This document shows, in pieces, positions 44,411 to 56,350 of a DNA stretch of 64,000 bases (positions are counted from its first letter, which is position 1; each line of letters opens with the position of its first letter). Source of the DNA: Heracleum sosnowskyi (taxonomy: Eukaryota; Streptophyta; Magnoliopsida; Apiales; Apiaceae); contig CM061244.1 of the NCBI GenBank assembly GCA_030848705.1, positions 113,695,111 to 113,759,110 of the forward strand, read 5' to 3'. The notes under the pieces are model-generated. The model made no database searches and was not told where the DNA came from. It worked only from the letters and a program-made list of their open reading frames with translations. The position numbers and the translations under genes are program-made.

Positions 44411-46823
44411 TCAATAATATGTAAAAGGTTGAGCACTCCAATAATATAGTCCTTACCAAAAAAAATATAAACAACCATTTTTACTATATTTGTTGAACCA
44501 ATGAAGACCTTTGTATAATTTTACCTAACAAGAAAAATAGATAACACAATTGGAGTATATATCTTAACCTTTAGCAAAAATATTTCCTTATCATTATAGC
44601 CAACAAGATAACTAACCATTTTTACCTATTGCCCTCATGCTCTTAGTACCTTATTTTAAATAAAATTAAATCCATACAAAAATATAAGATTCAATTTACG
44701 AAATACATACAACATTATTCATATATGCAGTACGTACGTAGAGTATTGGGCTAGTTGGCACGGGTCACGTCTGATCCGACTTTAGGTTCGTGCTTTGCTT
44801 TTCTGGATCAAAATCCAGAAAGGACTTATGGCCATGAGTCATGACTACATGGTGATGGTGAGCTTCGGTATTCGACATATTTGAGACACCTCGCGTGATC
44901 TAATAATAGCACTATTTTTTAAGTTACATGCATGATTGATGGTGAAATGTCTTGACTTTATATTGAAGCAAAATATTCAAATGTTTTTAATAACTTATGC
45001 TTGAGATGTATACATATCCTAATTACTTAATGGAATTCAGCCTAGAATTATAATTAGGATTATATGAATTCATCCAGGATAAAATGAATAAAAATCGGAT
45101 GTCTCTTAATTAATCGAGTGATATCTTCCTCATTTTCTTTAAGTGATCAGATCGGGATCAAATCATGTTAAAGATGAAATGGGTATTGTAAATGTGTTTA
45201 GACAAGGAAGAAAAATGAATTTTTAACTTAAATCGGTCGAGTTACATTGAAACTAGAAGGGGTTTAAGCCGTGGTTGGAACAAAAGCAATGGCATAAAAT
45301 TCCCATAATAGAGTCTAATATTTAAGTTATCCTACCACACTTGGAATGTTTTGGCTAAGAGTGATTAGTACAGAATTAGTTAATAAAATTATGCTTCTAA
45401 TTAAGGAGCAAAATGAAGAAAGATTCCAAGTGCTGAATATGAAGTGGCAATGTCAGGTCACCCACCAACTCTGCCAGTGGGGAACGAGAATGACAAAATT
45501 CCATACATGAGCTGGTTAATTATATTTCTATATGTATATAATTGATGATATAGAGAGTGATAGATGGAGAGCTAGAGCTTCACATCAAGGTCAGTTGGTT
45601 GGTACATTACAATTACATTGTGCATGTTATTTTGTCCACATAATAATGCCCTGTTCTGTTCGTCTCCATTGCAGAAGCTTTCGAAAAACATATTAAGTAG
45701 TTGATTCATGATAAGTCACGATATATTTAGAGTGTGTGTACAACTCGTGTCTCATTGTGTGTGGTCACCTTAATATTAGATTATATTACAAGAAAAACGG
45801 ACATTATTTACAGATTATTGATCACCAAGCGCTAATCATCGAAATGATCTGTAATATTTCTGCAAAATATTAATATTTATGATTATATAACAACGAAAAA
45901 GGAGTGCAGATGGTTGAAATTATTGTGAAACGTAGCTTTCGAACCGATTGCAAATTGCGATATGTCTAGAATGTTAAATTAAAATTGAAAATGAAAATAA
46001 ATTAAATATATAGATGAACAACCACCAACATTCCGACAAAGCTGAATGCATGATTGACAATATATACAAGTACTATAGCTAGTGCTAAAATTGGTGGTTA
46101 AGCCGTCTTCATCACCGGCATAGTTGGCACGGCACGTGATCCACCCCCCAACAAACGTACGTTGTGGCTCATAATTTTCGCTTGCATTTCATGGAACGTG
46201 TCACGTGATTGTCGACAGTTGAATTTGTACACTACTATGTGCTATTGGTCCACACCTCCATTTGTTTCTGTATTCTGGAACTACCTGAAAATTACGGACT
46301 CCATTACATTCTAATATGGACAGGTTAAGACTGAAGAGACTGGTTTTTTTCCTTCTTTCTGTGTGTATATAATCATAATATAGAGGCACTAATTAAGCTA
46401 TTTGTTTATAATCTTAAGTTCAAGTCTTTCTGAGTACAAGTTATCACTTTGATGCCCACGACAAACAAGTTAAACCATCACAAATTACAAGAAAAAGAAA
46501 ATAGAAAAGTTAAACGTGTAAGTGTAATTTATCCTACATATAATCTCAAATTTCGTTACGAGACCAGGCTCAGACACTAAACTCTAATATGGGACCATTA
46601 ACTAGAGATGACTTAACATGATAGTCACAAATTTATCATTTCCTATATATATATAGATCAATTTTTCTTTATTATTAAAGAAATGATATATAGACGGAGT
46701 TTTCAGAAAATTTCACTACCACTACTAACTTAATCAAGATTCAAGCATGTGCCTTTGAACTCTTTTTAACCCTCTTAACATTAAACAAGAAATTTTGTGA
46801 TAAAAGAAAAGCATTAGCAAATA
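44411..46823. other. Low-copy intergenic region
   Basis: No coding frame longer than ~60 residues is credible. Two CACGTG G-box hexamers lie at 46133-46138 and 46202-46207, 3.4 kb before the TCP gene. That is too far to link them to it. The less AT-rich stretch near 45420-45500 has no recognisable product. Confidence 0.4.
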
Positions 46824-47094
46824 CTCCCTTCGTTCCCTTCAATTCTTTATATTGAGCGTACGACACGGAGGTTAAGAAAAAGTGTAAATTAATAGAGAAA
46901 AATAAGGAAAAATGAATAAAGTGGTGGGACCAATTAATATTTAATATATAAAGTATGTATAAAGTAGGTATAGCGGAGGAAAATAGTGAATGTGATTGAA
47001 TTTTATATTATAAAATATTATTATTTTTGGTATGTAAAGAAATAAAAGACACGTATTAAAAAAGAAAGTGTAAAAAAATGAGAGAGATGAAGTA
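46822..47094. mobile_element. Stowaway MITE, second copy
   Basis: 46824-47092 with TA on both sides follows the same sequence as 32603-32874 (GACACGGAGGTTAAGAAAAA, GTGGTGGGACCAAT) with more differences. The left end is CTCCCTTCGTTCCC and the right end GAGAGATGAAG. Confidence 0.8.
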
Positions 47095-48070
47095 ACAATA
47101 CTGCAATACTAAAATTTAAATGCAACTATAGTTAATACAGTACCTTCTACTAAACGATAAAAATGATTATGTCGAGGAGCCAAAGTGCTCAAAGTGAAAG
47201 CGCAACATCGCAGTACTGTTGTTTTGCCCTAGGTCGTCGTGCACTCATACTTGTATAGTTGCATTAAACCTTTTGGAAGAGTGAAAGCAAAAATCGGAAA
47301 TGAAAAAGCGACAGATATAACATTGATATATACACAGTGTGGTGTGTGAATATGAGACAATTTGCAGCAAATCTTACTAGCTATAGGGTAACCTAGCTAG
47401 TAGGCTAGTAGGCTCTAGTCATTAGCTTATCCATGGTGAAAAGTACATTTTTATTAGATATGAAACCTAGGATCCGACACCACTAAAGTAGTACTAGTTG
47501 TGCTTATAACTCTTCTAATTAATTGCATCATCGCGCGATCTAATCAATATACTCTAATCTACTGTTAATTTCATCTAATTAACTTTCGAGTGTAGACTTA
47601 CAAGCAATTATCTAGTTACGTACGGGGGTCATATTCAAATCCTACGTTAGAAGTGCCCAGAGAGGTGTTACTTGCAGTATATGTCACGTAACTACAAATG
47701 TGAATTATTATGGTGTAACAATAATGCTAGCTAGTTGATGTGTCCTATTTACTTGTACTTGCAACATGTTACACTATTTCTGGCCTAACTCTGTCGATGC
47801 GAAGTGAAAGTTAAACGCTATCGGACTGTCTCTGTATGCATCCATTATTATGACAATAAAGTCTTCGATCTTATTTTTACTCTATACAAAAATTCATCGG
47901 TTCCCTCCTTTTATTTCGGGGAGATTTGAATTCTCGTCCTTTTATATTAAAATCAAAAATATACAGGAAGACTTTCGACACAAGTTGTTCAAGACTTTTG
48001 ACCGTAGTTCTGGAGAGCCTCCCCACACCACGCTAATTGCAGCTCGTAATCCCAGGATCAATTCTTAGCC
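47095..48070. other. Non-coding stretch
   Basis: No gene or bounded repeat recognised. The last ~200 bp, before the PBS-like site at 48077, may be the remnant interior of the LTR element described next. Confidence 0.4.
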
Positions 48071-48076
48071 ATCGGC

Positions 48077-48410
48077 TCTGATACCACTTGTTGAGTTGCG
48101 CAACACCCGTTAACTCCACATTAGTATGATATTGTCCCCGCTCTGGGCCGTGGCCAAGCCCGCACGAAATTGTTTTTGGGCTTCTCCCAAAAGACCTCAT
48201 ACTAACGAAGTTGTTTTTGACTGCTTAAATTTAAGATAATTTTTCTTTATCTTATTAATGTGGGACTTGGATTGACACCCACTCTACACGAATATTTGTT
48301 TCAAACGCTTCTGCAAAAGAGTTTAGTTTAGAGCTCTCCGGAAGTGTCTAGGAACCGGGTGCCGATCGACGTAAACTCCTAAACTCTTAAAATCATATTG
48401 GATGTACTTA
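48077..48410 (-). mobile_element. LTR fragment with primer-binding site
   Basis: On the minus strand an LTR-like sequence ends CAACTCAACA, and TGGTATCAGAGCC, an initiator Met-tRNA primer site, follows two bases later (48077-48089 on the plus strand). The LTR part contains the CACATTAGTATGATATTGTC stretch seen in many plant short LTR elements. The outer border and any internal genes are missing, so this is a remnant. Confidence 0.5.
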
Positions 48411-49646
48411 AGATTCATCTACAGCTACTCACAAATATGTGTACAAAATCGATCAATTACAAGTCATGATGAGAATCAAGGTTGATAATTAATTTAAATT
48501 ATGAAAAATATAAACTATCATCCATTCTCTTTGTTAAATTGAATCGGTTTGGCTCCTTTTAAGTTAACTAATCAGCTTTTAATAAAAGTTAGTTGACACA
48601 TTCATGTTAAAGAATTCAAAAGTTTTGTAGTAATCAACTGCTGCAATTAACTGTTAATTAAAAATTGCCTAATGATTATCATTAGATAGGTGTACAAGAA
48701 TGATTAAGCATGCCATAGTCGATCGACCTTAATATACATTATCAAAATTTAGCCAAAAAAGAAAAAAAGAGAATATAATATTAAAGAAACAATAAAGCTA
48801 TCAAACAAACCCCATCATAATTGATTTAAGAAGTGTAAAGCAAAGGAGAACAATGATTGCAAAAAACGAAATGGGAACCACCGAATCATCTTTTCTTTTT
48901 TACTAACAAGCAAAGGAGTTTTTATCTTTTTGACTTGGACGTTTGTAATTATACATTTCCTCTTTTTTCACTGTCACTGTAAATTCTGTTTTAACGGTTT
49001 GATCATATCTATAGTACCACACGTGACTTCTGACTCAAGTGACTGCAACTACTAAAATTTCTCTCACGCACAATTCCACAAACCTAAATCTTTATGGTAA
49101 AATTCCTATTCACCACGCAGTCTGTCTCTGCGAGACTCAAACCTAAATCTTAAAATTGTGTCACTAGAATTATTTATTTGTGAGGTCGAAATTTGCGTCT
49201 CTTTCGAGCGTGTAGAAGTATTTATGTATACTGATCTTACTTTTTTTTATTAGTTAATTACTTTATTCAAAAGAATATTTAATAATTTGCTGAAGATATT
49301 ATTCAAGGCGGCTTTAATGGAAATTATGAAAGAGAGAAAATGTGATAAGAACTAAAAACCAGAAAGGAGGAATTATAAGGAAAACCTCTCGGAAAAGTAA
49401 TAATTTTTCAAAAAGAAACTACTTTCATGCTTTGCCCCTTATAATTCCCACTCATTATGTTTGTTGCTTAAAGATTGCCTCCCCACCTTCTCCTCTCCCT
49501 TTCTTCTATCTTCTGCTATATCTCTCTACACACACACACACACACACACAACTTAACAATATCTAGCTCCACAAGTGGGGATCATTTACATATACATGTA
49601 ATAGCTACATCACTTACACAAATAATAATAGATTTATTTTTTAGTA
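48411..49646 (+). promoter_or_regulatory. Upstream region of the TCP gene
   Basis: There is no open frame. Just before the ATG the sequence becomes pyrimidine-rich (CTTCTCCTCTCCCTTTCTTC near 49487) and contains an (AC)n run at 49528-49552. Both are typical of plant 5' leaders. I could not pin a single TATA box or start site. Confidence 0.4.
49528..49552 (+). repeat. (AC)n microsatellite in the TCP leader
   Basis: An unbroken AC run of about 25 bp, 95 bp before the TCP start codon. It probably lies within the 5' UTR. Confidence 0.9.
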
Positions 49647-50771
49647 ATGGAGGGAGAAAATAATTTGCGGAGACAAAATTTTGTTCCACTACAATTACTC
49701 GAAAAAAGAGATGATGAAGCTTGTTCAAGCTCCGGTTTCCCATTCTCCGGCAATGACACAAAGACGTTAAGCGCGCCGCTGACATCGGAATTAACAACCA
49801 AGAAGCCACCACCAAAAAGAGCTTCTACTAAAGATAGACACACTAAAGTTGAAGGCCGTGGCCGCCGCATCCGCATGCCGGCCACGTGTGCTGCTAGGGT
49901 TTTTCAACTAACGAAGGAATTAGGGCACAAATCAGATGGTGAAACCATTGAGTGGCTACTTCAACAGGCTGAGCCATCGGTTATCGCTGCCACGGGAACT
50001 GGAACTATCCCCGCTAATTTTACATCCCTCAATATATCACTTAGAAGCTCAGGTTCTACTATGTCAGCTCCATCATTAAGGTCTAGTTATTTGCATTCAA
50101 GTTTAGCTAATTCTTCGAGAATTCGGAGTGATTGGGAACGAAGTATTGAAGAATCGCAACGTCGGATTTATGGTTTGTCGTCGGAAAATAATAGTTATTC
50201 GGCAATTCAACCATTTAATTTTGCTAGTAATTATATGAATTTGAATTCTATGTTCAATGCTAAGCAAGAATTACGTGACACGTGTTTGGAAAATGAGGAG
50301 GGTACAATCGGAAGAAAAAGAAGATCGGACGATGAAGATTTGTCACTAGAAAATCAAATGGGGTCGGGAAATTATATGTTGCAGTCAAGCTCGGGTTCAA
50401 TTCCGGCATCTAGTCAAGGTCAAACTCCGTCGACGACTTTTTTTATGGTCACAAATCCAAACCCTAGTACTCAACTAATGAATAATGGTATGGACCCTAT
50501 GTGGACATTTCAAAATGCAATGAATTCTAATAATAGTACTAATATGTATAGAGGTGGGAATTCATCAGTTACAAATAGTGGCCTACATTTTATGAATCTT
50601 CACACTCCTATGGCTTTATTGCCAAGTCAACAATTGGGTTTAAGCAACGGTGGTGGTGGTGGGACGATGCCAGATGGACATTTGGGCATGCTCGCCGCGT
50701 TGAATTCGTTTAGGCCAATTTCGGAATCTCACGAGGCAAGTGGATCGGATCGGCATGATACAACCAGCTAG
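49647..50771 (+). CDS. Class I TCP transcription factor, TCP14/TCP15-like
   Basis: 374 residues in one exon. The TCP basic helix-loop-helix covers about residues 57-111, with the basic part KRASTKDRHTKVEGRGRR, helix I starting CAARVFQLTKELG and helix II GETIEWLLQQAEP. The short class I basic region and the following GTGTIPANFTSLNISLRSS block are shared with TCP8/14/15/22/23. The N-terminal NFVPLQLLEK, the SGLHFMNLHTPMALL block and the GMLAALNSFRPISES tail resemble TCP14 and TCP15, closer to TCP15. A cysteine opens helix I (residue 81), as in class I members with redox-sensitive DNA binding. The family acts in the nucleus on GTGGGNCC-type sites and promotes cell proliferation in leaves, internodes and embryos. 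No defects are visible. The ATG at 49647 starts the family-like N-terminus. Confidence 0.96.
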   Translation: MEGENNLRRQNFVPLQLLEKRDDEACSSSGFPFSGNDTKTLSAPLTSELTTKKPPPKRASTKDRHTKVEGRGRRIRMPATCAARVFQLTKELGHKSDGETIEWLLQQAEPSVIAATGTGTIPANFTSLNISLRSSGSTMSAPSLRSSYLHSSLANSSRIRSDWERSIEESQRRIYGLSSENNSYSAIQPFNFASNYMNLNSMFNAKQELRDTCLENEEGTIGRKRRSDDEDLSLENQMGSGNYMLQSSSGSIPASSQGQTPSTTFFMVTNPNPSTQLMNNGMDPMWTFQNAMNSNNSTNMYRGGNSSVTNSGLHFMNLHTPMALLPSQQLGLSNGGGGGTMPDGHLGMLAALNSFRPISESHEASGSDRHDTTS

Positions 50772-51797
50772 CTACCTAATTAAGCTAGCGAAGAACTCTC
50801 CTAAATCAATCATAGAAGTGTATGGTTTGATGTCTTTCTCTTATTTGGTTTCCCAAATTGATATCCACATATATTACGCTTAACATTTACATGTTAAATT
50901 TCAAGTGTCTAGTTGATTTTCCCATTTCTAGACTCAAGTTTTGATTGATTGAGTTGTGTGTGGTGCATGTATGCGTGTACATATATAAGATTAGTTTGAA
51001 CAACATCCATTTTGAAACATTCAAGGGTCATTTTTTAACTAGGGTTTGTGAGATTTTTGTATAAAAACTTGTTGGTTTCCATAGATATCTCGTGTTGGTT
51101 GTGTTTGTAGTGTATTGTATGTTCCTTCCTCTAAATAATTGACATCCCCCAAATAATAGACAGGTCTAACAATTATCAAACTATATTAATGATTGTCATC
51201 TGTCACACAAGCTAAACAAACGATTAGCCAACCTCTTACTTTATTTTATATAGCTACCTAGCTAGGTAAATTTAATTAGGGACATGCATAACTTAATAAT
51301 TAAGATTAATTACCTGATATTTCTCTATGCGTATATTACTCACAAACACTAGCATTTCTTCATGTATATGAAAGGAAAATTTGTGCAGTACAAAGAAACA
51401 TGCAATAATAGATATGTGTATGCAGTTTAGCACGATGAACGGAGCCCACATATCATCAGACTTTTTCAGGTGGGTTTCAGGTGCCGGTGAGGCTGCACTG
51501 TTTATTTATATTCCTCCTCTTTCCTCTGCAAATGCCCAGGAGCCTGAATACAGCGTTAAGAACTGACCCTACATTCGTATACTTAACTTCTGCCACGTAC
51601 ACAATCTTATCTTACTCTTATAAATTTATTATTTAATTGTTTTCCTCATGGGTAAATTTAATTTACAAGTAATTTTATACGTTTATCTTTAAAAACTACA
51701 AAATATTAATTTATTTGAAAAGTAATTCTTATCTTGTTTAAAGGTTATTTCTTGAATTAGCTAATTATTTTGCTACTTTTATACATTATAATATATA
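50772..51797. other. TCP 3' flank
   Basis: This contains the presumed 3' UTR and AT-rich spacer. A 61-codon frame at 51381-51566 has no recognisable motif and I do not call it a gene. Confidence 0.4.
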
Positions 51798-52185
51798 CTA
51801 GCTTATAGTCCATACGATGCACGGTTACTTAAATTTTATTAATAATTATTCTGTTTATAATTATATTTTTATTACCTATGCAACACACGATTGTTTTTTT
51901 AATATTTATAATTATATTTATTTATGAATATTTTAATATTTAAAAGTTATTAATTTACATGATTAAATTATTGTTAAAAAAGATTTAGCCAAAAAAAATT
52001 ATATTTAAAAATTTGATATTTATTATATTTTACACGCACAATTTAATATTTGTTTATATTGAGTTATAAAAGTTAGATTTGACCAATTTTACAGTCCATA
52101 TGAAATTCACAAAATAATCTTTAATTTAGTTGTGGTTTAACAGTTCTTTTTCAATTAAAAACTATTCTAAAACTAAAAAGAGAAT
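51798..52185 (-). mobile_element. Helitron-like repeat, truncated by Gypsy LTR
   Basis: On the minus strand it ends with the stem-loop CCGTG-CATCG-TATGG, eight bases, then CTAG/T. It is a close copy of 1567-1950. The match stops at 52185, where the LTR at 52186 begins, and 1951 onward shows what the uninterrupted repeat looks like. Confidence 0.55.
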
Positions 52186-52775
52186 TGTTGTGTAATAAAA
52201 ACTATATCTTTGAATTCAATGTTAGGGTTAGAGAGCTTCGAGCTCTAATGGGGGCTGCTCTTGTTGTCGGGGATTAACTCGGTCCTAACAAGATGCCTAC
52301 GTACCTTGATGAGAATCAAGAATCAAGCCAAAACATAGTTCTAGGGTTGCCAACGTGGTTGCAGCGCCTTCGAGGCGTTGTGACGTATGGAGCTGTGTCC
52401 AAAACGTTTTTTCCTGATAATGAGGGGTCAGACCCTTTATATAGACGTTGAGAGTATGAGAATTAGACTAGGTTTAGGTTTGGGTGACTTGGAGTACAAG
52501 TCTTCTTCTTAGATCATGATTGTAAATCCTAATTTGTAGGAGATTGACTCCTCCTAGGGGTTTGGTGTCCCTCAAGAGTCAAGACTACTTCTAGTAGATA
52601 AAGATCACAACTTGGGCACATTTAATGGACTGTATAATCAGCCTTTTAATTAATTACGAATTTAATAATTAATTCGGGCTTCGGGCCTCATTAGTTGGGT
52701 CTAATTTATGGACCATTCCGGGTTTAATTAATGTATCATTAATTATATTTCTAGGGTATTTTTTAGCCCAAATCA
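52186..52775 (-). repeat. Gypsy 3' LTR (minus strand)
   Basis: On the minus strand it begins TGATTTGGGCTAAAAAATAC, like the solo LTR at 13653, and contains a TATATAAAGG box (about 52436-52444) and the TACGTAGGCATCTTGTTAGG block. The outer end TGTTGTG at 52186 is placed by comparison with the interrupted repeat. Confidence 0.8.
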
Positions 52776-53463
52776 TTTGCCCCCCAACTTCTGGGAAAAT
52801 TTCTTGAGTTTTCGTAGAAGTTATTTTGATCTATTTCGAGATTTTAGGGTCTTTTATAATATTTCTCGTATTTTCCCTATTTTTCAGGAATTAGATTATG
52901 TCACCGGACATTTTTCTTTTTTTAGAGATATTGAATTGGTACCTCGAATATAAAATTTCGAGCTAATTTCTATTTTTGAGGACATTATTTTTGCCAATAA
53001 AAATCAAGAATTCAAAATTTTTGACCTTGTTTGAGATCGAAAATTTATTCCATTTTACTTCCAAGTCGAACAACATCGACCTGGATTGAGGTCGAATACT
53101 TCGACCTAGTTTGAGGTCGAATTATTTGTTCTACTTTGCTTCCAAGTCGAAGTCGAACATTTCGACCTTGATCGAGGTCTAAGGTTTGTTCTATTTTGCT
53201 CCCAGGCCGAACATTATCGACCTGGATTGAACTCGAACATTTTTGACCTCGATTGAGGTCGAATTTTCATTCTATTTGGCCTTTTATGGCTTATGTTTTA
53301 ATTGACCTCTTAATGGCTCACTTTTGATTTTTCTTAAACGAGACGTACTAATTCGGGACTTCTTGTGAATAATAGTTCATAACGAGCTCTGTACAAGTGT
53401 AGAGTTTGTCACATTATCAAGGGAATATTTTAATAATTTCCCTCATATTTTATCGTATTTTTC

Positions 53464-53872
53464 CTAAAATTTTAGGAATTTTCATGCACCCATGAGTATT
53501 TTTAATAAATATCCCTTATATTTTAGGAATTTTAATGTACCCACATGTATTTTCTAATAATTATTCATAATATTTAAGGAATTTTAATGTACCCACATGT
53601 ATTTTTAATAATTATTCCTAATATTTTAGGAATTTTAATATACCCACATGTATTTTTGATAATTATTCCTAATATTTTAGGAATTTTCATGTACCCACAT
53701 GTATTTTTGATAATTATTCCTAATATTTAAGGAATTTTAATGTACCCACGGGTATTTTTAATAATTATTCTTAATATTTAAGGAATTTCTATGTACCCAC
53801 AAGTATTTTTAATAATTATTCCCAATATTTTAGGAATTTCCATGTACCCACGGGTATTTTTAATAATTTTTG
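53464..53872. repeat. 51-bp tandem repeat, ~8 copies
   Basis: The unit contains AGGAATTTTAATGTACCCAC and TATTTTTAATAATTATTCC. The CCCAC anchors are spaced 51-52 bp apart from about 53489 to 53847. It lies inside the Gypsy 3' region. Confidence 0.9.

Positions 53873-53874
<2 letters not shown>

Positions 53875-53919
<45 letters not shown>
53875..53919. repeat. (TA)n microsatellite
   Basis: About 45 bp of alternating TA directly after the 51-bp array. Confidence 0.95.
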
Positions 53920-53926
<7 letters not shown>

Positions 53927-54779
53927 GTATTTCAAAATAATAGGCAACATTTTGCAATTTTTCTGGGGCTGTTTTGTCAGTTTTTAAAGTACAGGGGCGA
54001 ATCTGCAAGTTTGTAAAGAACAGGAGCGAATTTGTCAATTTTTAAACTTCAGGGTTGAATTTGCAAGGGATGCAGAACTTGGGGTACTAAACTGCAATTT
54101 GGCAGTTTTTTGGGGTATGGTCGAAGTGGTTCGACTTGGTTTCTGGTCGACACACTTCGACCTGGTTCCGGGTCGACCAAATTTTTTTTTCAAAATAAAT
54201 ATTATAATAATATTTATTTTATCCAACTTTTTTTTTATATAATTATTTCGACCTCGTTTGAGATCGAAAATGTGGCCTTTTGACTTCGAGGTCGAAGGAT
54301 GAGACCTGAATTGTGGTCGAAAATGACTCGATTTTTCCTCTTTTTTGAATAAATAAATATTATTGTTATAATATTTTATCCAATCTTTGAATAATTTTTG
54401 TCCTCACATTAGAGGTGTCCTATTCGGATAAAATTTGACAGGAATAAAATTCGGTCCTGATTTTATTATTATTATTTTGTAATAATAATAACAATAATAT
54501 TCTTCATATATTTATTACTAAATAGTAATATTATTTTTGGGGTCCATGGCCCTAATAGATGTGTATTGAGGTCGAAATACTACCCTCGTTGGGCTTCCAG
54601 ATTTATGAAATTCGACTCAAAATTGAGGTCAAACATAACTTTAAATTATTTCTTACTTTCTTGGACTTTTCTTGGAATTTAATATCCATAAAAAAATAAT
54701 TAAATAATCACTTTCTGATAATAATTTTTGTATTATCCTGAAAATAATTATATTTCAGAAAATAATAATCATCTTCGAT

Positions 54780-55420
54780 CTGGATTGGAGTCGAGAGGCC
54801 GATTTTTTCGACCTGGATTGAGGTCGAATATTTGGCACTTTTGGCTTCCTGGTCGAACACTCTCGACCAGGATTGAGGTTGTCCATGTACGTCCTAAATT
54901 GAGGTCGAACATTTGGCACTTTTGGCCTCTTGGTCGAACACTCTCGACCAGGATTGAGGTCTTCCATATACGACCTGAATTGAGGTCGACCATTTGGCAC
55001 TTTTGGCCTCCTAGTCGAACACTCTTGACCAGGATTGAGGTCGTCCATGTACGACCTGAATTGAGGTCGAACATTTGGCATTTTTGGCCTCCTGTTCGAA
55101 CACTCTCGACCAGGATTGAGGTCGTCCATGCACGACCTGAATTGAGATCGAACATTTGGCACTTTTGGCCTCCTGGTCGAACACTCTCGACCAGGATTGA
55201 GGTCGTCCATGTACGACCTGAATTGAGGTCGAACATTTGGCACTTTTCACCTCCTGGTCGAACACTCTCGACCAGGATTGAGGTCGTCCATGCACGACCT
55301 GAATTGAGGTCGAACATTTGGCACTTTTGGCCTCATGGTCGAAAACTCTCGACCGGGATTGAGGTCGTCCATGTACGACATGAACTGAGGTCGAACAAAT
55401 GACAATTTTTGATTCCAGGT
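54780..55420. repeat. 81-bp tandem repeat, ~7-8 copies
   Basis: The CATTTGGCAC anchors at 54829, 54910, 54991, 55072, 55153, 55234 and 55315 are spaced exactly 81 bp. Each unit has two perfect stems, CTGGTCGA/TCGACCAG and AGGTCGT/ACGACCT. Since 81 is divisible by three, long frames stay open on both strands. They have no sign of being genes. Confidence 0.95.
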
Positions 55421-55689
55421 AGAATAGTGAAGACCTGGATTGAGGTCGAAGCCATACGACCTCTTTTGAGGTCGAATAAATGGCAATTTTTGCACCTAGG
55501 TCGAACACTTTCGACATGGATTCACAATTCTCAGGTTTGGATTCATAATTCTTAGACCAGGGTCCAGATTTCTTGGGGCTCGATCCAAACCTCATGAGGC
55601 CAGATTCATAATCTTTGAACCTCGATTGAGGTCTAAAACGGGTTGGAATTTTGACCTTGATTGAAGTCGAAATTAGGGTCTTTCTTGCA

Positions 55690-55925
55690 CCTAGGTTGAA
55701 CACCTTAGACTTGGATTGAGATTTTTCCTACGCCAAACGTGGCTTACGGGTAGAAAACCTGATTTGAGGTCTAACACCTTAGATCTCATTTGAGGTTTCA
55801 ACAACGCCAAACGTGGCTTACAGGTAGAAGACCTAACTTGAGGTCTAACACCTTAGATCTCATTTGAGGTTTCAACAACGCCAAACTTGGCTTACAGATA
55901 GAAGACCTAACTTGAGGTCTAACAC
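55690..55925. repeat. 74-bp tandem repeat, ~3 copies
   Basis: The CGCCAAAC anchors at 55731, 55805 and 55879 are spaced 74 bp, with GAGGTCTAACACCTTAGATC in each unit. This is a diverged relative of the GAGGTCGAA arrays. Confidence 0.85.
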
Positions 55926-56350
55926 CTTAATTTTCACACTGAGATGTCTTCATGAACGAAGACAGACATAACGTTTTGCTCTTTACTTCGATTTGAGCTT
56001 TTAGTATATCTAGTCGAAACTTGTTTTGAGCTTTGTTACCTCAAATTCTCAGGAGTTTCAACCCTTATACCAATCTTCTCCAAATAGGCATCTTTAGGCT
56101 TTTAATTGAACTTGAGGTCTTTAAGACTATGATTGATCTTTCGAGTTTGAGAATCGTGATCTTCGTGACTTTTTAATCAAAATTGGGGATCTAGATATGA
56201 CAAACTCAGCTGTTCAATTGAGTTGAGGTCATCAAGACTAGGATTCATCTTCAAGACTAGGATTACAGGTCTTCAAGACTAGGATTTGAGGTCTTCAAGA
56301 CTGCGATTCGAGATCTTCAAGGCTAATATTCAAGTCTTCATTTCATGTTA

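Larger units (their letters stand above)
52186..56350 (-). mobile_element. Second Tat-type Gypsy, 3' part only
   Basis: The 3' LTR is 52186-52775, and the polypurine tract (GTTGGGGGGCAAA on the minus strand) follows it. Next comes a 3.5-kb non-coding region full of GAGGTCGAA words and tandem arrays. At 56050-56080 it reaches sequence like that just after pol in the Gypsy at 17733-26078 (GGGTTGAAACTCC against GGGTTGAAACCCC). The element is cut at 56351 by a Copia insertion, so its genes should lie beyond that element, outside this window. Confidence 0.8.

Noticed and set aside
45788..45880. TTACAAGAAAAACGGAC stretch resembling a CACTA transposon end
   Set aside because: The CACTA terminus itself is missing and no partner end or 3-bp target duplication was found.
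46133..46207. Two G-box (CACGTG) hexamers as TCP promoter elements
   Set aside because: They are 3.4 kb upstream with a MITE and an LTR fragment in between. Two hexamers in this length are not significant.
51381..51566. 61-residue frame downstream of the TCP gene
   Set aside because: It has no recognisable motif, leader or splice context, and its length is expected by chance.
54728..55402. Open frames of up to 224-230 residues with 27-residue repeats on both strands
   Set aside because: They come from the 81-bp array, whose period is a multiple of three, so several frames stay open at once. There are no domains, and the location is the non-coding 3' region of a Gypsy.
53464..55925. Regularly spaced repeats that might suggest a CRISPR-like array
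   Set aside because: The repeats are tandem without unique spacers and lie in a retrotransposon of a plant genome.
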